Assembly: GCA_030429565.1 (NCBI GenBank)
Contig: JAUIFE010000001.1
Location: 868,001 to 932,000, forward strand
Reading direction: 5' to 3'
From: Holophagae bacterium
Lineage (GTDB): Bacteria; Acidobacteriota; Holophagae; Acanthopleuribacterales; Acanthopleuribacteraceae
DNA: 64,000 nt
The position numbers were made by a program, and so were the translations under genes. Every line of letters begins with the position of its first letter. Positions within the stretch are counted from its first letter, which is position 1. Positions 1 to 10,600 of the stretch are shown here, piece after piece. Under the pieces are notes generated by a model. The model worked only from the letters and a program-made list of their open reading frames with translations, was not told the origin of the DNA and made no database searches.

Positions 1-134
1 CAACGCAAACAAAGACCGAATCGGGTTAAAACAATGCTAAAAAGAACGCTGATTCTTTGGAATTACTAAACAACCAACCCGTTCTTTTCGATAAGTTTAT
101 TAATGTGCACCCACGCTGAGAGGGAGGTTGAACC

Positions 135-2630
135 ATGAACGATTTCGACGTCAAAAATGTCCTGGGATACACCCGGAACCGCACGCTGCCCTTTTCCCAT
201 TTCGTCGAAGAGTTCATCGAGACCCCCACCGATTTTCTCCACACCTCTTCGACGCTGTTGGCCAGTGCAATTGAGTACTTTGATTTCGACATCGTGGTAC
301 GCGCGGGCGAACCAATCATCAGCTACCGTATTTTCAACGATATTTTCAACAAAGGGACCAACGCCGTCTTCGGCCAGGAAGCCGCTGTCAAACATTTGGT
401 CGCCGCCATTGATTCGGCCGGCAAAGAGACCGGACCCAACCGCGGTTTGGTGCTCGTCGGCCCGCCTGCTTCCGGCAAAACCAACATCATTGATCTCATT
501 ACCGAGGCGCTGGAAGAGTACACCAAACGCAAAGCGGTTAAGCTGTACTCATTTTTCTTTGAGTTCAAGGGTCAAGGCGGCAGTAGCCGGTCACTTGAGG
601 TGTGGAGCAGTTTCTTCCACAACCCCTTATTGCTGTTCCCCACGGTTTTGTCCTTGGGCGACACGGTCATTCGTCCACGCCAGGAATTGTTCCAGCACGT
701 CAGCGAAATTCACAAGGGCAAGGTGGTTTTCCCCACCTATTACCACAATGCCAGCCTCGACAAATGCAGTCTCGATATCATCGAGGGCCTGTTGCAGAAC
801 CCCACCAATCGCGGCAAAAGCCTGTACGACATTTTGGAAGAGTACGTCCGTGTTGAGGAAATCGTCTTCTCAAACGGGCAGGCAACCGGCATTGCCAACA
901 TTGACGATATGAAACAGTTGCGCGTACGCATGCGCCACATGGACCTGAGCGGCGAAGATAAAGCCGTGTTGGCACAGCATTTACCCGGCACGGACATCTA
1001 TCAGTACGCCGGCGCGATTGTCAGTGCCAACCGCGGCTTGTTGCACATCCACGACGCCTTCGGCACCGATAATTCGACCGAAGCCGATTACAAACCGCTG
1101 CTGATGTTGCTCGGCAGCGGCAAGGTCTCGATTGAATCGACGCAGGCTTCGGTCGACAACACCGTCGTCATGACGACCAACTTGGAAGAAATGGCGCTGT
1201 TGGAAAAGCAGTTAACCTCGTCCAAGCTGCTCGACCGCATTGAGAAAATCCCGGTCAACTACCTCCTTGACGCCAACTCGGAGATGGACATCCTGAAACG
1301 CGACATGGAAATCATGAAGATCAATTACCAGGTCGATCCCAACCTGTTGCGGATTGCCGCCTATTACGCCGTCATGACGCGTTTGATTCCCCCCTCACCC
1401 TCACGCAAGAAGTGGCCGTCCAATTGGAGCCAACGCAAACAAAACCTCTACAACGACATTACCGTGGAAAAGAAGTTATTTTTGTACGCCTGCCAATCAG
1501 ACGATCCCTTGGCGACCATCCAAAAGCTGCCGCACTGGCACCCTTTCCGCAACGAGGCGCTCAAACTCAGCTTGAACTTGTACGATCAAGAAGCACTGGA
1601 AAAACGCATTAAGCGCCACCCCGACGCCATTTCGCTCGGTGAATCTAGTTTGTTTAGCAATGAGGAGCTGGCCCTCATTGACGACGAATTCATGCGCGAA
1701 TTGTGTCGCGAGCACTACCCCTACGAAGGGCGTGAAGGCATCTCGGTGCGTCAGTTACAAAACATTATGCGCAACACCATTTCCAATTCCGACGGTCGCA
1801 AGGTTCACGTCGGCACCTTCCTCAGCCAGCTCAAACGCATGATCAAAGAAGGTTCGGAACTGCACCACTGGATGAGCATCGACAACAAGTGGAAAAAGGA
1901 ACGCAAAACCTTGCCGAGTCGCAAGATTGGGCGGTTTCGGCTCGGCGCGGGCGAAGGCGATTACGGCGATTTCGCCGGCTTGGTTAAAGTCGTTCAGTCG
2001 TTGTATTTCATGATTATCGACAAGGAAATCACCGAAGCCACCGTCGACCGCAACCCTTCTGAAATTGAACAGGACTTGCGCCGCTATCTGCAGTACGCTT
2101 TATTGGCCAACGCCCTTGAAAACAAGGCGTTTTCTCATATCATGGTGCCCAAATTTTCCTTTATTCACCCCAAAACCGGTGAAAAGGTCGACAGCCCCGA
2201 TACCCATTACATGACGTCCCTTGAAAAAGTGATCGCGCCCGATCGCGATCCGCACCACTTCCGTCGCGAGATTGCCCAAAAATTCTTGAGCATGCAAAGC
2301 AACGGCGAGATTGTCATTCAGGACGGCAAAAACGTCATCAGTTCACGCGCCGACAATGTGCTGGTCTGCTTCCACGACTTGTTCGCCAAGTTGTTGTCAC
2401 ACCGCCGCACCGTTGAAGGCATTGATGCCGAACTATTGCGCGACGCCTTTTTCCAAAAGAAAAATAACTACAGCTACTACAAAACCTACTCCGTCGAGAT
2501 TCGCAACATGGTGGAAACCATTTTGGGCAACATGGTCAACCGCTTCGGTTACCCCGAAAGCATCGCCCTCGACACCGTCGTTTTCGCCCTGCGCAAACAG
2601 GTCATCAACTTCAGCGAGATGATTAGCTAG
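135..2630 (+). CDS. prkA: PrkA-type serine protein kinase (AAA+ domain plus PrkA domain)
   Basis: 831 residues, starting at the ATG with an AGGGAGG ribosome site 7 nt upstream. A P-loop GPPASGKT lies at about residues 109-116 in an N-terminal AAA+ module. The whole chain reads like PrkA/YeaG, a cytoplasmic ATP-dependent serine kinase (or protease-like ATPase) linked in other bacteria to stress, sporulation or nitrogen responses. At 831 residues it is clearly longer than the roughly 630-645 residues of the Bacillus and E. coli proteins. The extra length appears to be in the middle and C-terminal parts. The usual partners YeaH and SpoVR are not downstream: mutY follows after 83 bp. What lies upstream is outside the window. 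Family assignment is secure; the substrate is unknown. Confidence 0.85.
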   Translation: MNDFDVKNVLGYTRNRTLPFSHFVEEFIETPTDFLHTSSTLLASAIEYFDFDIVVRAGEPIISYRIFNDIFNKGTNAVFGQEAAVKHLVAAIDSAGKETGPNRGLVLVGPPASGKTNIIDLITEALEEYTKRKAVKLYSFFFEFKGQGGSSRSLEVWSSFFHNPLLLFPTVLSLGDTVIRPRQELFQHVSEIHKGKVVFPTYYHNASLDKCSLDIIEGLLQNPTNRGKSLYDILEEYVRVEEIVFSNGQATGIANIDDMKQLRVRMRHMDLSGEDKAVLAQHLPGTDIYQYAGAIVSANRGLLHIHDAFGTDNSTEADYKPLLMLLGSGKVSIESTQASVDNTVVMTTNLEEMALLEKQLTSSKLLDRIEKIPVNYLLDANSEMDILKRDMEIMKINYQVDPNLLRIAAYYAVMTRLIPPSPSRKKWPSNWSQRKQNLYNDITVEKKLFLYACQSDDPLATIQKLPHWHPFRNEALKLSLNLYDQEALEKRIKRHPDAISLGESSLFSNEELALIDDEFMRELCREHYPYEGREGISVRQLQNIMRNTISNSDGRKVHVGTFLSQLKRMIKEGSELHHWMSIDNKWKKERKTLPSRKIGRFRLGAGEGDYGDFAGLVKVVQSLYFMIIDKEITEATVDRNPSEIEQDLRRYLQYALLANALENKAFSHIMVPKFSFIHPKTGEKVDSPDTHYMTSLEKVIAPDRDPHHFRREIAQKFLSMQSNGEIVIQDGKNVISSRADNVLVCFHDLFAKLLSHRRTVEGIDAELLRDAFFQKKNNYSYYKTYSVEIRNMVETILGNMVNRFGYPESIALDTVVFALRKQVINFSEMIS

Positions 2631-2713
2631 CCGACCACCACCCTTCCCGTCACCGACCTCGCGCGGTATGATGGCTGTTCTTCGCAGAACACGCCCCTGT
2701 CGCTGGAGGAAGG

Positions 2714-3838
2714 TTGTCGCCCACGTCTTCAATTCCTGATTTTCGCCGTGCGCTGCTCGCTTGGTATGACCGCGAGCAACGCCAATTGCCTTGGCGCACG
2801 GAACCCGCACCCTACCGCACCCTGGTTTCAGAGCTCATGCTCCAACAGACCCAGGTTCAAACCGTGATTCCCTACTTCGAACGTTTTCTAAAACGTTTCC
2901 CCAGCCCTCAAGCGCTTGCCGAGGCCGAGGAAGAAGAGGTGCTGAAACACTGGCAAGGTCTGGGTTACTATCGTCGCGCCCGCTATTTGCAAGCCGCCGC
3001 CCGTCAAATTGTCGCCGAGCATCAGGGCCGTTTCCCCAGCGAGAAAGCGGCCATCGACGCCCTGCCAGGTGTCGGTGATTACACCGCCGCCGCCGTGGCC
3101 AGTATTGGGTTTGGCTTGCCCTACGCCTGCGTCGACGGCAACGTTATTCGCGTTGTCTCACGCCTATTTGCGCTCGACGGTGATACCGCCACCGGCGCCG
3201 TCAAAAAAGACATCCAGGCCAAAGCCCAAGACTTACTCGATCCACAGCGCCCGGGCGACTTTAACCAAGCCGTCATGGAGTTGGGTGCCACGCGCTGTTC
3301 GCCACGACAACCTTCGTGCCTCGCCTGCCCCGTCGCCGGCCATTGCGCCGTTAACCAAAAGGGTCTCGACCCTCACATCTATCCATTTAAAAGTAAAAAG
3401 GTTAAACCTGGAAAAATCGATTACCAAGCTTTGTTTCTCTTTGCGCCAGGTCGGTTTTTACTCGCCAAACGACCGGAAAAGGGTTTGATGGCCTCGATGT
3501 GGGAGCTGCCGGCGCAAGAAAGCGGCCATTTCATCGCTTGGCCCGAATGGTTTGACGGCGAAATTAGCTCGCGCGGACACCTCGCCAAACCCATTATTCA
3601 TCGCTTTACCCATTTACACGCCACCTACCACGTGGCGATGTTCCGCTCTGACGCGGTTCTCCCCTGGCGCGAAGGCGAGCCGGCCGGCTACCGTGAGTTT
3701 CGCTGGGTCGAAGAACACGAACTGGCCCAACTCCCACTGACCAAAGTACTGCAAAAAGCCTTGCCCCTCATTGCCGCCGCTATTCAAGACGAGAGGAAAC
3801 CATGCCCCAACGCGACATCAACCTTACCTGGCCTGTAA
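2714..3838 (+). CDS. mutY: Adenine DNA glycosylase MutY
   Basis: 374 residues, starting at a TTG preceded by GGAGGAAGG. Removes adenine mispaired with 8-oxoguanine in base excision repair. The catalytic Glu is in SELMLQQTQV (E40). The helix-hairpin-helix LPGVGDYTAAAVAS is followed by the catalytic Asp in VDGNV (D141). Four cysteines spaced C-x6-C-x2-C-x5-C (residues 195-211) bind the 4Fe-4S cluster. The C-terminal third (about 230-355) corresponds to the NUDIX-like domain that recognises 8-oxoG. Length is normal for the family. The end overlaps the next gene by 37 bp, so the two are probably cotranscribed. A TATGAT box near 2667 could be the -10 element, but its -35 is poor. Confidence 0.96.
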   Translation: MSPTSSIPDFRRALLAWYDREQRQLPWRTEPAPYRTLVSELMLQQTQVQTVIPYFERFLKRFPSPQALAEAEEEEVLKHWQGLGYYRRARYLQAAARQIVAEHQGRFPSEKAAIDALPGVGDYTAAAVASIGFGLPYACVDGNVIRVVSRLFALDGDTATGAVKKDIQAKAQDLLDPQRPGDFNQAVMELGATRCSPRQPSCLACPVAGHCAVNQKGLDPHIYPFKSKKVKPGKIDYQALFLFAPGRFLLAKRPEKGLMASMWELPAQESGHFIAWPEWFDGEISSRGHLAKPIIHRFTHLHATYHVAMFRSDAVLPWREGEPAGYREFRWVEEHELAQLPLTKVLQKALPLIAAAIQDERKPCPNATSTLPGL

Positions 3839-4446
3839 CTTACTCAGAACACGGCTCTTGTGATGCTGAAGAGACTTACTTATTGCTCCACGGCTGGCAA
3901 CAGCGCGGCCAGGTGGTTCTGGATAAGTTGCGACCTTATTGTCCCGATCATGTTCGCTTGGTCGCCCCCGATGCACCGTTCCCCGTCGCGCATCAAGGCC
4001 CGCAAGGCCGACGCCTCGGTTTTGGTTGGTATATCTTCGACCCCGCCACCCAGATCTACCATGTGCCCATGACCACCGCCGTTCGCATGATGCGCGGCTT
4101 CATGACAGCCGTCTGTCCGTCGGCCCGCAAAGTTCGCGTCCTCGGCTATTCGCAAGGCGGATACTTAGCGCCTTTCGTCGCCGAGGCGCTGACAAATATT
4201 GTCCAGGTAATTGGCATTAATTGTCGTTTTCGTGATGAAGTCCTGACAAAACCCTTGCCGTTTCGTTTGGATCAGGTGCATGGCGAAAAAGATGTTTTGG
4301 TCGACCCGGCGCGAAGCATGCAATCTCACTGCCAAATACTCAAACACGGCAACCGTGGTGTGTTTCACCCGGTCGCCGAAGCAGGCCACGGTATCAGTAC
4401 CCACATCGGCGAGGCGGTCGCGGCCCTGTGCCGTATTTCAGAGTAG
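3802..4446 (+). CDS. Alpha/beta hydrolase, carboxylesterase/phospholipase family
   Basis: 214 residues, ATG start with AGAGGAAACC just upstream, inside the end of mutY. The nucleophile elbow GYSQGG (Ser118) and an LLLHGW oxyanion strand near residue 30 mark the alpha/beta-hydrolase fold. A late Asp (around 164-168) and the His in EAGHGIS (H196) complete a plausible triad. The size and motif order match the small cytoplasmic carboxylesterase / lysophospholipase (YpfH/EstB-like) group. There is no signal peptide. The substrate cannot be read from the sequence. The overlap with mutY suggests translational coupling rather than a shared pathway. Confidence 0.8.
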   Translation: MPQRDINLTWPVTYSEHGSCDAEETYLLLHGWQQRGQVVLDKLRPYCPDHVRLVAPDAPFPVAHQGPQGRRLGFGWYIFDPATQIYHVPMTTAVRMMRGFMTAVCPSARKVRVLGYSQGGYLAPFVAEALTNIVQVIGINCRFRDEVLTKPLPFRLDQVHGEKDVLVDPARSMQSHCQILKHGNRGVFHPVAEAGHGISTHIGEAVAALCRISE

Positions 4447-4849
4447 GTGACCGAAGGGCCGGTCATGCGCGGGCAATCACCCACCCCCAAGCTCCCCCAC
4501 AAATGGGCGACTAACCATCTTTTCTACAGCCAAATATACAACCAGCACAGATAGAAACGCGGCACCCTAAGGTCCCAAAACGCCCCCCGAAGCACCGGCC
4601 CAACCAAACGCCGCCCCGCGGCCGGAAACAATGCTCTATTCATCCGTGGTCCGTTGACGAGGTGCCTGGCAAACGGAGAAAGGTGCCGATGACCAAGGTC
4701 AGGCGCGCGAAGATACGGAAGCGGGCTTGATGACCGCGCCGCCTAAGCCATGCAATTTTCTGCACTGAGGTCGGGAAAATTCCCGATTTTTTATCGATTA
4801 GAAAAATTATCAAAAATACAAAACTAGTACATCTAACAAGTTAGGCTGC
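4447..4849. other. Intergenic region, no gene recognised
   Basis: About 400 bases between the hydrolase and the candidate sigma-54 site. A short hairpin (GACCG..CGGTC, about 4448-4464) follows the stop codon but has no T-run. From about 4785 the sequence becomes A/T-rich, as expected just upstream of a regulated promoter. Confidence 0.5.
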
Positions 4850-4865
4850 CGGCACACTCTATGCT
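4850..4865 (+). promoter_or_regulatory. Candidate sigma-54 (-24/-12) promoter of pilus module 1
   Basis: The 16-mer CGGCACACTCTATGCT has the invariant GG and GC with the spacing of the RpoN consensus TGGCACG-N4-TTGC. Mismatches are at the first T, the G after CAC and the first T of TTGC. It follows an A/T-rich tract and precedes the module 1 minor-pilin genes. Sigma-54 control of pilus genes by PilR-type activators is established elsewhere; here it is inferred. Confidence 0.45.
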
Positions 4866-4888
4866 TCCGAGACCACCAGGAGCTTCTC

Positions 4889-5647
4889 ATGTCCTTTTCC
4901 TCTTCTACGAGAAATCACGAAGTGATTCACTTTGCGAATTCATGCCGTTTATCAGGTGTGATTCGAAACAATCCTTCGAAGCACACGGACAGCCTTGGTG
5001 TAGCCGGCACGGCAGACGCGCAAGCAGCAACCGCCAAAGAGAACTCCAACATTTCCAATAAATTAGTTCTAAATCCGTCCTTATTTGTCTTATCTTCTTC
5101 CCAAACTATCCCCAGCGAAGCGGCGCCATCAAACATCAGTTTAATGCGTCACACGACTTCGCTGCGCAGCGATGTACCTACCACACATCGCGAACGGATC
5201 AACACCGAACCTGCTATGGGAACGGTGGCGGCGTCACAAAACGCCGACGACCCTGAATCGCCGACCTTTTCGCAGGCGAAGCTTTCGGGCCGTTATGCCT
5301 ATTCGGACCACTCAAAAAAGCACCAAGGTGCTTTTTGGCGGTTTTTCAAATTGTGTTTTACCTCAATGTCTACCTGGACGGCCTTCCGTTCAGGGCATGT
5401 CCCGGCGCGGATGATGCCGCACCACGGTCAAACAACCCCGAAAAATCAATACCGAGTAACTGCAAACATCCCGAAACAGCGCTGTGCCGCTCATCGCCGA
5501 TCCCCATCCACCTTCGCCGACCCAGAACCCACCGTGGTTCCAAAGGGTGGCGACCTTGGACCGAGGGCGCGTCGCGGTTTCGGATTCCAGGGAGGAAGAG
5601 ATGATTGGAGCGCGATCTGTCCAGTGGCACAAGGCTGCGCCGCTTAG
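4889..5647 (+). CDS. Doubtful 252-residue ORF upstream of pilus module 1
   Basis: Open frame with a good ribosome site (AGGAG, 6 nt from the ATG) just downstream of the candidate sigma-54 promoter. The protein has no recognisable domain, signal peptide or hydrophobic core, and its composition looks like non-coding translation. A terminator-like hairpin lies inside it (5314-5336), and its end overlaps the start of the PilW-like gene in another frame. It may be a short leader ORF, a decayed gene (perhaps the FimT/PilV-like members missing from module 1), or chance. I would not treat it as a real protein without expression evidence. Confidence 0.2.
   Translation: MSFSSSTRNHEVIHFANSCRLSGVIRNNPSKHTDSLGVAGTADAQAATAKENSNISNKLVLNPSLFVLSSSQTIPSEAAPSNISLMRHTTSLRSDVPTTHRERINTEPAMGTVAASQNADDPESPTFSQAKLSGRYAYSDHSKKHQGAFWRFFKLCFTSMSTWTAFRSGHVPARMMPHHGQTTPKNQYRVTANIPKQRCAAHRRSPSTFADPEPTVVPKGGDLGPRARRGFGFQGGRDDWSAICPVAQGCAA
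5314..5336 (+). terminator. Terminator-like hairpin in the module 1 leader
   Basis: AAAAAGCACC, a 2-nt loop, then GGTGCTTTTT: a near-perfect stem with A-run and T-run, so it could work in either direction. It lies about 450 nt after the candidate sigma-54 promoter and 265 nt before the PilW-like start. This would suit an attenuator or the end of a separate small RNA. Confidence 0.45.
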
Positions 5648-6992
5648 GTTTACCGTCAAATCCCAAACGTGGCGTCAACCCGACCCACCCACCTCTTCCC
5701 CACCCTGCCGCGGAAGACGACGTTTTGGTTTCAGCCTAACGGAACTCATGGTTTCGTTACTGCTGGCCGCGATCATTATGAGCGGCGTGGCGGCGACCTT
5801 CTCCCAAATGCGCACCTCGACCGGCGACCAAGCCCGCACGGCCTCCTTGTACTCCGGCGTGCGCGGCCTCAACGTCCAACTTCACCACGACTTCTCGAAC
5901 GCCGGTCGCGGCCTCTGGGACATGTCGGCGTACAACATTCGCTATAACTTCGTCGACACCTTTGTCGCAGGCGGTGGCCAGCCGCGTTACTTTTACGGCG
6001 TGACCGATCATGACGTGGACGGCGGCCAGTCAACCATCGTTTTACAGTGGTGGGACTACGATGTCATGGGGGACACCAACTCTAAATCACCGACGTTCTT
6101 GTTTGACCTCGGTTCCGGTGCTGAGTTCCCCGCCGACGGTATATTCTCAACCGCCAATTTAGTTGGGCCGGCCAATTACCTCGGCGAAATTAGCCCTGGC
6201 GACATTTTTTTGATTCACGGCAACCGCGCCCGCACCACGACCGCCGCCTATAACCAGGTCGAGGGCGAGGCCACGGCCGCGGTTTGGAACCACAACGATG
6301 TCGGCGGCTTAGCCGAACCCACCAATACCGCCGTCTTGTTGGAAGTCAGCCGTGTCGGCGGCGTCGCCCTGACCGGCGATCCAGCTTACGGCAGTCTCAG
6401 CCAGGTCCAGGTCGATTTTACCGCCACCGCCGACAGCTACTTCAGCAACGACCTGGAAGGCGACAGCATGTTCTTCCCCTTCCAACGCCCCTCGTCATTC
6501 GGTGATCGCGATGACTGGGGCAACCTCGACAACATGGTTTACGCTCGCAAACTGGGTCACCGCGACGACTTTCATCGCGTGCGCTACATTGTCGACAATT
6601 CCGGTCGTTGGCCCGTTTTGACCCGCACTCACAACAACGACACACCCGAGATCATCCTTTCCAACATCACGGATTTCTCTATTTTCATGGGTCTCGACGT
6701 CACACCAGGCACAGTGCCGGCCAACACCCTCATCAGCGACATGGACGGCACGGTCAACGGCACGGTCGACGAGTTATGGGCATATGAACACACCGACTAC
6801 AACACCAGCTATGACGATTACCAAATCCTCATCGGCCGCCATGCGATGGCCGCCAACATCACCATTAATTCTGAAAGCACCACTGAGACCAGCAAAGGCT
6901 ACCGGCCGAAAGCGAGTTTTAACAGTCGCTTCCGCATCAATACCGGCTTGCCTCAACCAGTGAACAACAAAGCCAAAAACGCCATTCAGTAG
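5601..6992 (+). CDS. PilW-like minor prepilin (module 1)
   Basis: 463 residues from the ATG at 5601, which has GGAGG 5 nt upstream. The frame is open further upstream (to 5484), but that stretch lacks a ribosome site. The leader is long (about 43 residues) and ends in RRRFG. The type III signal FSLTELMVSLLLAAII follows, with the +5 Glu needed for processing and methylation by prepilin peptidase PilD. After the N-terminal helix comes a large globular domain with the block HDFSNAGRGLWDMSAYNIRY, shared with the second PilW-like protein at 13923. It is a minor pilin expected to help prime the type IV pilus and hold the PilY1 tip protein. It is followed after 10 bp by the PilX-like gene in an apparent operon. 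Confidence 0.75.
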   Translation: MIGARSVQWHKAAPLRFTVKSQTWRQPDPPTSSPPCRGRRRFGFSLTELMVSLLLAAIIMSGVAATFSQMRTSTGDQARTASLYSGVRGLNVQLHHDFSNAGRGLWDMSAYNIRYNFVDTFVAGGGQPRYFYGVTDHDVDGGQSTIVLQWWDYDVMGDTNSKSPTFLFDLGSGAEFPADGIFSTANLVGPANYLGEISPGDIFLIHGNRARTTTAAYNQVEGEATAAVWNHNDVGGLAEPTNTAVLLEVSRVGGVALTGDPAYGSLSQVQVDFTATADSYFSNDLEGDSMFFPFQRPSSFGDRDDWGNLDNMVYARKLGHRDDFHRVRYIVDNSGRWPVLTRTHNNDTPEIILSNITDFSIFMGLDVTPGTVPANTLISDMDGTVNGTVDELWAYEHTDYNTSYDDYQILIGRHAMAANITINSESTTETSKGYRPKASFNSRFRINTGLPQPVNNKAKNAIQ

Positions 6993-7002
6993 GGAGGCAT
7001 TC

Positions 7003-7626
7003 ATGAACGTTACCAAGCAACGAGGCTCAACCTTAGTTATTGCCATGGCCGCCTTACTGTTGATGCTGGGCATGGCCATGAGTTTGCTGTACCAAGCGCA
7101 GTCACAATCGACTGAAACCGGCGCTTTGCGCTTGGCGCAAATGTATGAAATGGCTTCTTATAGCGCCATCCAAAAAGAAAAGGCACGCCTAAGCAGCGAT
7201 TGGGACGACTACGAACACTTCACGCCACTGCTCCAAAGCCTCACCGACATTAGCCCGGATGGCTACGGAAAGCGTTACGGCTCGGGCAGCTTTACCACCA
7301 ACAGCGGCACGACCACCATGACCTACAACGTTTACATCGCGAACAACGCGGGCGACTACGGCGTCATCTTCGCCGAGCAAGGTAACGCGGCACTGGCCAA
7401 CGACATTGATTACGACGGCTTTATCGTCATGACCTCGGAAGTCTTCATCGACGGCCAAACCGTCCCTGTGGCGGTGAACTCGGCCATCATTGCCCCGTCG
7501 GGTGAAGAAACCGTTGAATTCGCCGAACTGTCCGTCACCGAACAAAACATGAACCGCCAGGGTACCGGCACCATTGACCAATTCGACCAAAACCTCGATT
7601 TGGACAAATTTGATAGCGCCCCATAA
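7003..7626 (+). CDS. PilX-like minor pilus protein (module 1)
   Basis: 207 residues with GGGAGG before the ATG. The N-terminus QRGSTLVIAMAALLLMLGMAMSLLYQ is a PilX-type processing site and helix: a Gly after basic residues, then a hydrophobic segment lacking the usual Glu+5. The rest is soluble with no recognised domain. The middle block FTPLLQSLTDISPDGYGKRYGSGSFTTNSG recurs in shortened form in the PilX-like protein at 15272, so the two are paralogues. It lies between PilW-like and PilY1-like genes with short gaps, the usual pilW-pilX-pilY1 order. The expected role is an inner-membrane then pilus-tip subunit that carries PilY1. Confidence 0.7.
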   Translation: MNVTKQRGSTLVIAMAALLLMLGMAMSLLYQAQSQSTETGALRLAQMYEMASYSAIQKEKARLSSDWDDYEHFTPLLQSLTDISPDGYGKRYGSGSFTTNSGTTTMTYNVYIANNAGDYGVIFAEQGNAALANDIDYDGFIVMTSEVFIDGQTVPVAVNSAIIAPSGEETVEFAELSVTEQNMNRQGTGTIDQFDQNLDLDKFDSAP

Positions 7627-7668
7627 AGCCGCGGCAACCCCGACATGAAACGAAAGAGGAGGATCCCC

Positions 7669-10600
7669 TTGCGTATCGACCATCGCTTTTTCCTGATGTT
7701 GGTTTTGGGTTTGTCGTCATTTTACGGCTTGGCCCAAGATTCTACCTGTAACGAAGTCACGAAATCCTACAATCCCGGCAACTTTGACCCCGGCGATTTT
7801 CTCGAAACCGACAGCGGTATTGTCATTGACGACGATATCAGTCTCGACACGAACCGCGAACTCGATCTAGAAAACCTGGTCCTGGGTTTGGACCAACCCT
7901 TTTATGTAGACTACCTGTCCGAAGGTGCCGGTGCCAGCCACCTGTTTGGTTTCTTTTTCTTCGACATCGACACCGATCTCGACGGCATTCCCGATTTCTT
8001 TGAAACCGGCCCCAATGACGACTTGGATGGTGACTTACTGCTTAATTTCGAAGATTTAGACGATGATAACGACGGCATTCCCGACCTTGCCGATGTAGGC
8101 CCGGGCCCGGCCAACTCCATGCCCGCATCCGCCTTCCGCAACGGTACCGCCGCCGCCGCCAACGGCGAACATGCCAACAACTACTGGCAATTTGTGCCCA
8201 ACAGCGTCGTCACTGAAGGAACCTACACCGGTTACTTCGAGCATCCCGGCGCCTATCTCTACCTGGACAGCAACAGCAACAACATCCCCGACATGATGGA
8301 ATACCGCGCCGGCTACAACACCATTCCGCCTTATGTCGTCGATAAAGATGTCATGACCGGCCACCCATTCAACGACGGTGAGCAGGTTCCCGGCTTCCTT
8401 GGGAACTTCTCCTATTCTGGTACGCCGGCCGACACCGTTGACGACAGCTTTCACTGGATTGGCTCAACCGTCTTTTACATCGCCGACGATGACGGCGGCA
8501 CCGGCCAGCACTCGACCTACCTCACCTACACGCCCTACGGTACCAGGTTCTCCGACACTTCCGGGACCACCAATGCCCAGCCCGATTATCTGATTTACGG
8601 CACCAGCGACATCGACGACGACCGCATTCCCAGCGAGCTCAAGAACGAGGACGGCAGCGCACGAATCGACCCGCGCGGCCAGGAATATTGGCGTTATCGC
8701 TGGTACACCAGTGATGTTTCCGGCTCACGGGAAATGGTTTTCTTTTTGGTTGTTTTTTATCCAAGCGGCGGTTCGAACGTCAACACCTACTATTCAAAGT
8801 CCGGTTTTAACCTGGACACGCCGCCCTCCAACCCCGGCCGCAACGGCGCCACCAGTGGCGACGCCTTTGGCACGACCAATTACAATAACTGGTTCCCCGG
8901 CCGCCGCGATCTTGACGATCACAATCTGATGACCCAAGCGGTGTTTGGCGAAGATTGGTACGATATCGTCAATGTCCCACCGAATAACTTCACCACCCCA
9001 ACCGCTATTAATCCAGCCAATCAGGCCTGGGTTGATGAATGGGAGAACTGGAACCAAAACCGGCGCGTTATCCAGTATCGCGCCCTGGCTGATTGGTTCA
9101 GCGGCACCGCCGTTGACGCCAACGACATCATCAACGGCCGTTACAGCATCAACATGGCGTCGGAAAACGATAGTTCAATCATTCGCGCCATTGGCGGTCG
9201 CATGGCCCACTTAATGGTCGGTGCCCCCGAAGAATCTCAAAACGCATGGTTGCTGGGCTGGGAGGATTTGTTCGGCGGCGGCGACCGCGACTTTGAAGAC
9301 GTTGTGTTCTATGTCAAACGCGAGGCCGGGGGTCAGTTGCAATCGCTGAACGTCGCCGAAGAATTGCGCGAGACCTACGACGATTTTTCTCTGTCCCAAG
9401 TAACCTTCGATTTTGTCGACAACTTCGACGACGATCTCTGGGGTGTTGAAGGCAATTACGTCAATTATTACTACCGCTTGGCCGGCAACGACGATTGGAT
9501 CCCCTTGCTGGGCGATCAACACGAACGGAACCCCGATCTGTTCCAACCCGGCAGCAATGGTGAAACAATCGAGAATAGCGGACGCATTCGTCGGCGCGTA
9601 ACCATCGAAATTCAGGACAAAAAGCAAGAAGTTTACTGGAAGGTCGAAATGGCCACCAATAACGTCGACATTTTCACACCGGTGGTTTACGAAGCGGAAG
9701 TCAGCTATCAATTCTTGGTACACGACTTTTTCTACAACTCCGCGATTATCCCCAACTCCAACATTCGTTACATCCCAGCCTTCCAGACCCCAAACCTCGA
9801 CTGGCCGGAAACCAACCGCAACCGCGGCCACCTGTATTCCTTGCGGACCTTTGAACACGGGTCAACCTTGACCGTCGTCGAAAACAACGTCAATCCCGAA
9901 ACGACCCCCGAACTACAACCAGGTCAACCTTTTAACTGGGACGCCGGCGTGACGATGTTACAAAACTTCCTAGCCGGAACGGAACGCGTCATCTACAGTT
10001 ACGTCCCGCAAGGCACAGCCGTCAACGGCCTGAACGACAACCTGCGACGTGTTAACATCTCGCTGGGTTCGGTCGATCCCGACGTCGTCACCGCCTTCAA
10101 TTTAACGGATGAAAAGCAAAACAACATTTGGATCAACAACTTCCATGAGCCCGACGCCCTGGTTCAAGACCGCACCTCGGCTTCCTTGTGGTTGTCGAGT
10201 TGGATTCACGGTTATTCGAATCCAACCGTGGCTGACGGCGATCTCGTCGCCAACGGTCCTGAACGCTCCTGGCTGTTGGGCGGCATCAACCGCGCCTCGG
10301 TTCAGGTTGTGCGCGCCACGGGTCTGGCACCGTTCGTGTTTGGTAGCGATGTCCCTCTCGAAGTCAAACGTTCCTATGTTGATTTCATTTCAAGTGAAGA
10401 ACAGCTCAACTTACCCACGCGGTTATTAATCGGTTCAGAATCGGGCATGCTGCACATGATCGACGCCGGTACTTGGGTTGGTCGCCGCAAAAGTGCGTCC
10501 GATGTTTGGGCCGACGGCCACTATCTGAACGATAACTTCGGCACCGGTGCCGAGGTCTGGTCCTACTTGCCAGGCCACCTATTGGACGACATCAAGTTCA

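Noticed and set aside
38-53. TAAAAAGAACGCTGAT also found at 53502-53517
   Set aside because: A 16-base match in a window this size is not far from chance, and no longer shared block surrounds it.
4866-5600. A c-di-GMP (GEMM) riboswitch was looked for in the module 1 leader
   Set aside because: The conserved GEMM core could not be found; only loose similarity near 5276-5300.
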